From Burkholderia sp. L27(2015) (GTDB lineage Bacteria; Pseudomonadota; Gammaproteobacteria; Burkholderiales; Burkholderiaceae), in NCBI RefSeq assembly GCF_009765705.1, contig NZ_LMUX01000016.1:680837-744836 (forward strand): a DNA stretch of 64,000 bases, in the 5' to 3' direction. The position numbers were made by a program, and so were the translations under genes. Below, one piece after another: positions 62,304 to 64,000 of this stretch. Each line of letters begins with the position of its first letter. The stretch's first letter is position 1. Below the pieces are notes generated by a model, which searched no databases, was not told the DNA's origin, and saw only the letters and a program-made list of their open reading frames with translations.

Positions 62304-63509
62304 ATGGATCACGCAGAAGAAGGTTTCAGTTTCGATACGCTGGCGGTGCGCGCCGGTACTTTGCGCTCAGAGTTCAACGAGCATTCCGAAGCGCTTTTTC
62401 TGAGTTCCAGCTTCTGTTTCGGCAGCGCAGCCGAAGCGGCCGAGCGTTTCGCTCATGCGGAAGAGGGCTATACCTACTCGCGCGTCACCAACCCCACCGT
62501 GACGATGTTCCAGAACCGGCTTGCGGCGCTGGAAGGCGGTGAGGCGTGCATTGCGACCGCCTCTGGCATGAGCGCGATCATGTCGGTGGTGATGTGCGCG
62601 CTCCAGGCCGGCGATCATCTGATCAGCTCGCAAAGCATCTTCGGTTCGACCTTGCAGATGTTCAACGTCATTTTCAGCAAGTTCGGGATTTCGGCGACGT
62701 TCGTCGATCCGACCGATCTGGATGCGTGGAAAAAGGCGATACAGCCGAACACCAAAATGTTTTTCCTCGAAACGCCATCGAACCCGTTGACTGAAGTGGC
62801 CGACATCGAGGCGATCGGACGAATCGCCAAGCTGGCACAGGCGATGTTCGTGGTCGATAACTGCTTCTGCACACCGGTACTGCAGCAACCACTCAAGCTT
62901 GGCGCCGACGTGGTGGTGCACTCGGCCACCAAATATCTGGACGGGCAGGGACGGGTGCTGGGCGGCGCATTGGTCGGCTCCAGGGCGTTCGTGATGGATA
63001 AGGTCTTTCCGTTCGTGCGCACTGCCGGCCCGACGCTATCGGCCTTCAACGCATGGGTTTTGCTCAAAGGCATGGAGACGCTCGGCATCCGCGTCGAACG
63101 GCAATCGGCTAATGCACTGGAGCTTGCGCGCTGGCTGGAGTCGCATCCGGCCGTGAGTCGGGTGTTTTATCCCGGGCTTGCGTCGCATCCGCAACACGCG
63201 ATCGCGATGCGTCAGCAGAAATCGGGTGGGGCGATCGTGTCGTTCGAAGTGCGCGGCAGCACGTCCGAAGCGCAACGCAGCAACGCCTGGAGCGTGATCG
63301 ATCATACGAAGATGTGTTCGATCACCGCCAATCTCGGCGACACGCGTACGACGATCACCCATCCGGCCAGCACGACGCATGGCCGTATCAGTCCCGAAGC
63401 CCGCGTTGCCGCTGGCATCACCGAAGGGTTGATACGCCTCGCGGTGGGGCTGGAAAATGTGAAGGACGTACGCGCCGATCTGGCGCGCGGGCTTGACGCT
63501 GTGAGCTGA
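62304..63509 (+). CDS. metZ: O-succinylhomoserine sulfhydrylase
   Basis: A PLP enzyme of the Cys/Met-metabolism family that makes homocysteine directly from O-succinylhomoserine and sulfide. The 401-residue protein has the PLP Lys in VVVHSATKYLDGQGRVLGG, YSRVTNPTVTMFQNRLAALEGGEACIATASGMSAI near the start, and LGDTRTTITHPASTTH near the end. The start is 11 bases after the purF stop. A hairpin terminator follows. Confidence 0.96.
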   Translation: MDHAEEGFSFDTLAVRAGTLRSEFNEHSEALFLSSSFCFGSAAEAAERFAHAEEGYTYSRVTNPTVTMFQNRLAALEGGEACIATASGMSAIMSVVMCALQAGDHLISSQSIFGSTLQMFNVIFSKFGISATFVDPTDLDAWKKAIQPNTKMFFLETPSNPLTEVADIEAIGRIAKLAQAMFVVDNCFCTPVLQQPLKLGADVVVHSATKYLDGQGRVLGGALVGSRAFVMDKVFPFVRTAGPTLSAFNAWVLLKGMETLGIRVERQSANALELARWLESHPAVSRVFYPGLASHPQHAIAMRQQKSGGAIVSFEVRGSTSEAQRSNAWSVIDHTKMCSITANLGDTRTTITHPASTTHGRISPEARVAAGITEGLIRLAVGLENVKDVRADLARGLDAVS

Positions 63510-63586
63510 AACCGTGAGCTGATATTTAATACCGATCAAGCAATACCGCTTATTTAATATCACTCATTTAGTAGCACTCAAGCAGC

Positions 63587-63633
63587 AAAAAATAATGCCG
63601 GACTGAAGCGTATTCAGCCCGGCATTATTTTTT
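63587..63633. terminator. Bidirectional intrinsic terminator
   Basis: AAAAAATAATGCCGG, one mismatch, CTGA, 7-base loop, TCAG, mismatch, CCGGCATTATTTTTT. The stem exceeds 15 bp and has T-runs on both strands. It separates convergent metZ and the FKBP gene. Confidence 0.93.
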
Positions 63634-63710
63634 GCGGGAACGGCCCGGCGCAATCCGCTGCGCCTGTGCCGTTGCTCGCACTGTTGCTCGTGGACGGCTG
63701 CCCGTGACGC

Positions 63711-64000
63711 TTAAACGTCGAGCAGTTCCACTTCGAACACCAACGTCGCATTGGGCGGAATCACGCCGCCTGCGCCGCGCGCGCCGTAACCGAGTTCCGG
63801 CGGAATCGTCAGCTTGCGCACGCCGCCAACCTTCATGCCTTGCACGCCTTCGTCCCAGCCGCGGATGACCATGCCGGCGCCGAGCGAAAATTCGAACGGC
63901 TGATTGCGATCCTTGCTCGAATCGAATTTTTGACCATCGGTGAGCCAACCCGTGTAATGGACGCTGACGGTCTGACCCGCGGCGGCTTCTGCGCCCGTGC
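63711..64000 (-). CDS. FKBP-type peptidyl-prolyl cis-trans isomerase (C-terminal part)
   Basis: The frame is open at the right edge, so the start lies outside the window. The 95 visible residues are a nearly complete FKBP domain: [59 protein letters not shown] and [17 protein letters not shown] at the end. The ligand-binding aromatic residues (Tyr, Phe, Trp in RGWDEG, Tyr in LGYG) are kept. It catalyses proline isomerisation in protein folding. No signal peptide can be judged from the visible part. It is convergent with metZ across the terminator. Confidence 0.95.
   Translation of the reverse strand, partial: TGAEAAAGQTVSVHYTGWLTDGQKFDSSKDRNQPFEFSLGAGMVIRGWDEGVQGMKVGGVRKLTIPPELGYGARGAGGVIPPNATLVFEVELLDV

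Noticed and set aside
1-64000. tRNA or rRNA genes, prophage, insertion sequences
   Set aside because: No cloverleaf-like or CCA-ended tRNA segment, no rRNA signatures, and no integrase or transposase frames were recognised on either strand.

Overview
The window is a contiguous stretch of chromosome (or large replicon) from a member of the Burkholderiaceae, most likely Burkholderia sensu lato. This rests on high G+C, GC-rich third codon positions, and a gene order I recognise from that group: leuC-leuD-leuB-asd-fimV-truA-trpF-trpB-DNA methyltransferase-trpA-accD-folC-SPOR-cvpA-purF-metZ. A phasin and a PHB-depolymerase-like esterase fit a polyhydroxyalkanoate-storing betaproteobacterium. I cannot name the species. 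I see no tRNA, rRNA, insertion sequence, prophage or CRISPR array. Both ends cut through genes: an exonuclease on the left and an FKBP-type isomerase on the right.

Layout. 1-6.1 kb: exonuclease tail, rlmD, phasin (minus), HDAC-family deacetylase, acyl-CoA thioesterase, PBP7-type endopeptidase. 6.2-9.0 kb (minus): IclR regulator, amino-acid ABC permease and binding protein, with no ATPase gene beside them. 9.2-18.5 kb (minus): a head-to-tail run with a secondary-metabolite operon upstream (ACP, ketosynthase, type III polyketide synthase, methyltransferase, flavoprotein, second methyltransferase), then NUDIX hydrolase, aat, bpt and pyrD. 19-27 kb: small unrelated units (YidB, carboxylesterase, two cupin-type proteins, outer-membrane barrel, HCCA isomerase, an SDR lacking its catalytic Tyr, Rrf2 regulator, PHB-depolymerase-like esterase, VOC protein). 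27.4-32.3 kb (minus): glycogen-debranching-type enzyme, PRC-barrel lipoprotein and MFS transporter, tightly packed. 32.5-36.1 kb: MarR, sulfatase, MFS transporter. 36-42 kb: free-standing PuuD-like cytochrome c domain, Tyr/Pro/Gly-rich secreted protein, NtrC-type regulator, AraC, small membrane protein, LysR. 42.2-64 kb (plus): biosynthetic block for leucine (an aconitase-family paralogue, leuCDB), aspartate-family amino acids (asd, metZ), tryptophan (trpFBA), fatty acids (accD), folate (folC) and purines (purF), with fimV, truA, a SPOR protein and cvpA between.

The least explained system is the six-gene polyketide operon at 12.9-18.5 kb, whose cistrons overlap or lie 0-24 nt apart. The ACP and FabF-like ketosynthase could prepare or extend an acyl chain for the type III synthase. 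The product could then be tailored by a flavoprotein and two different methyltransferases, in the manner of phenolic-lipid operons. Other points of interest are an orphan beta-class adenine methyltransferase inside the trp operon, the free-standing PuuD-like cytochrome domain, a single-chain aconitase-like protein before leuC, an intrinsic terminator abutting the folC start codon, and several short tandem repeats in untranslated regions. All function calls come from reading sequence motifs; no database search was run.
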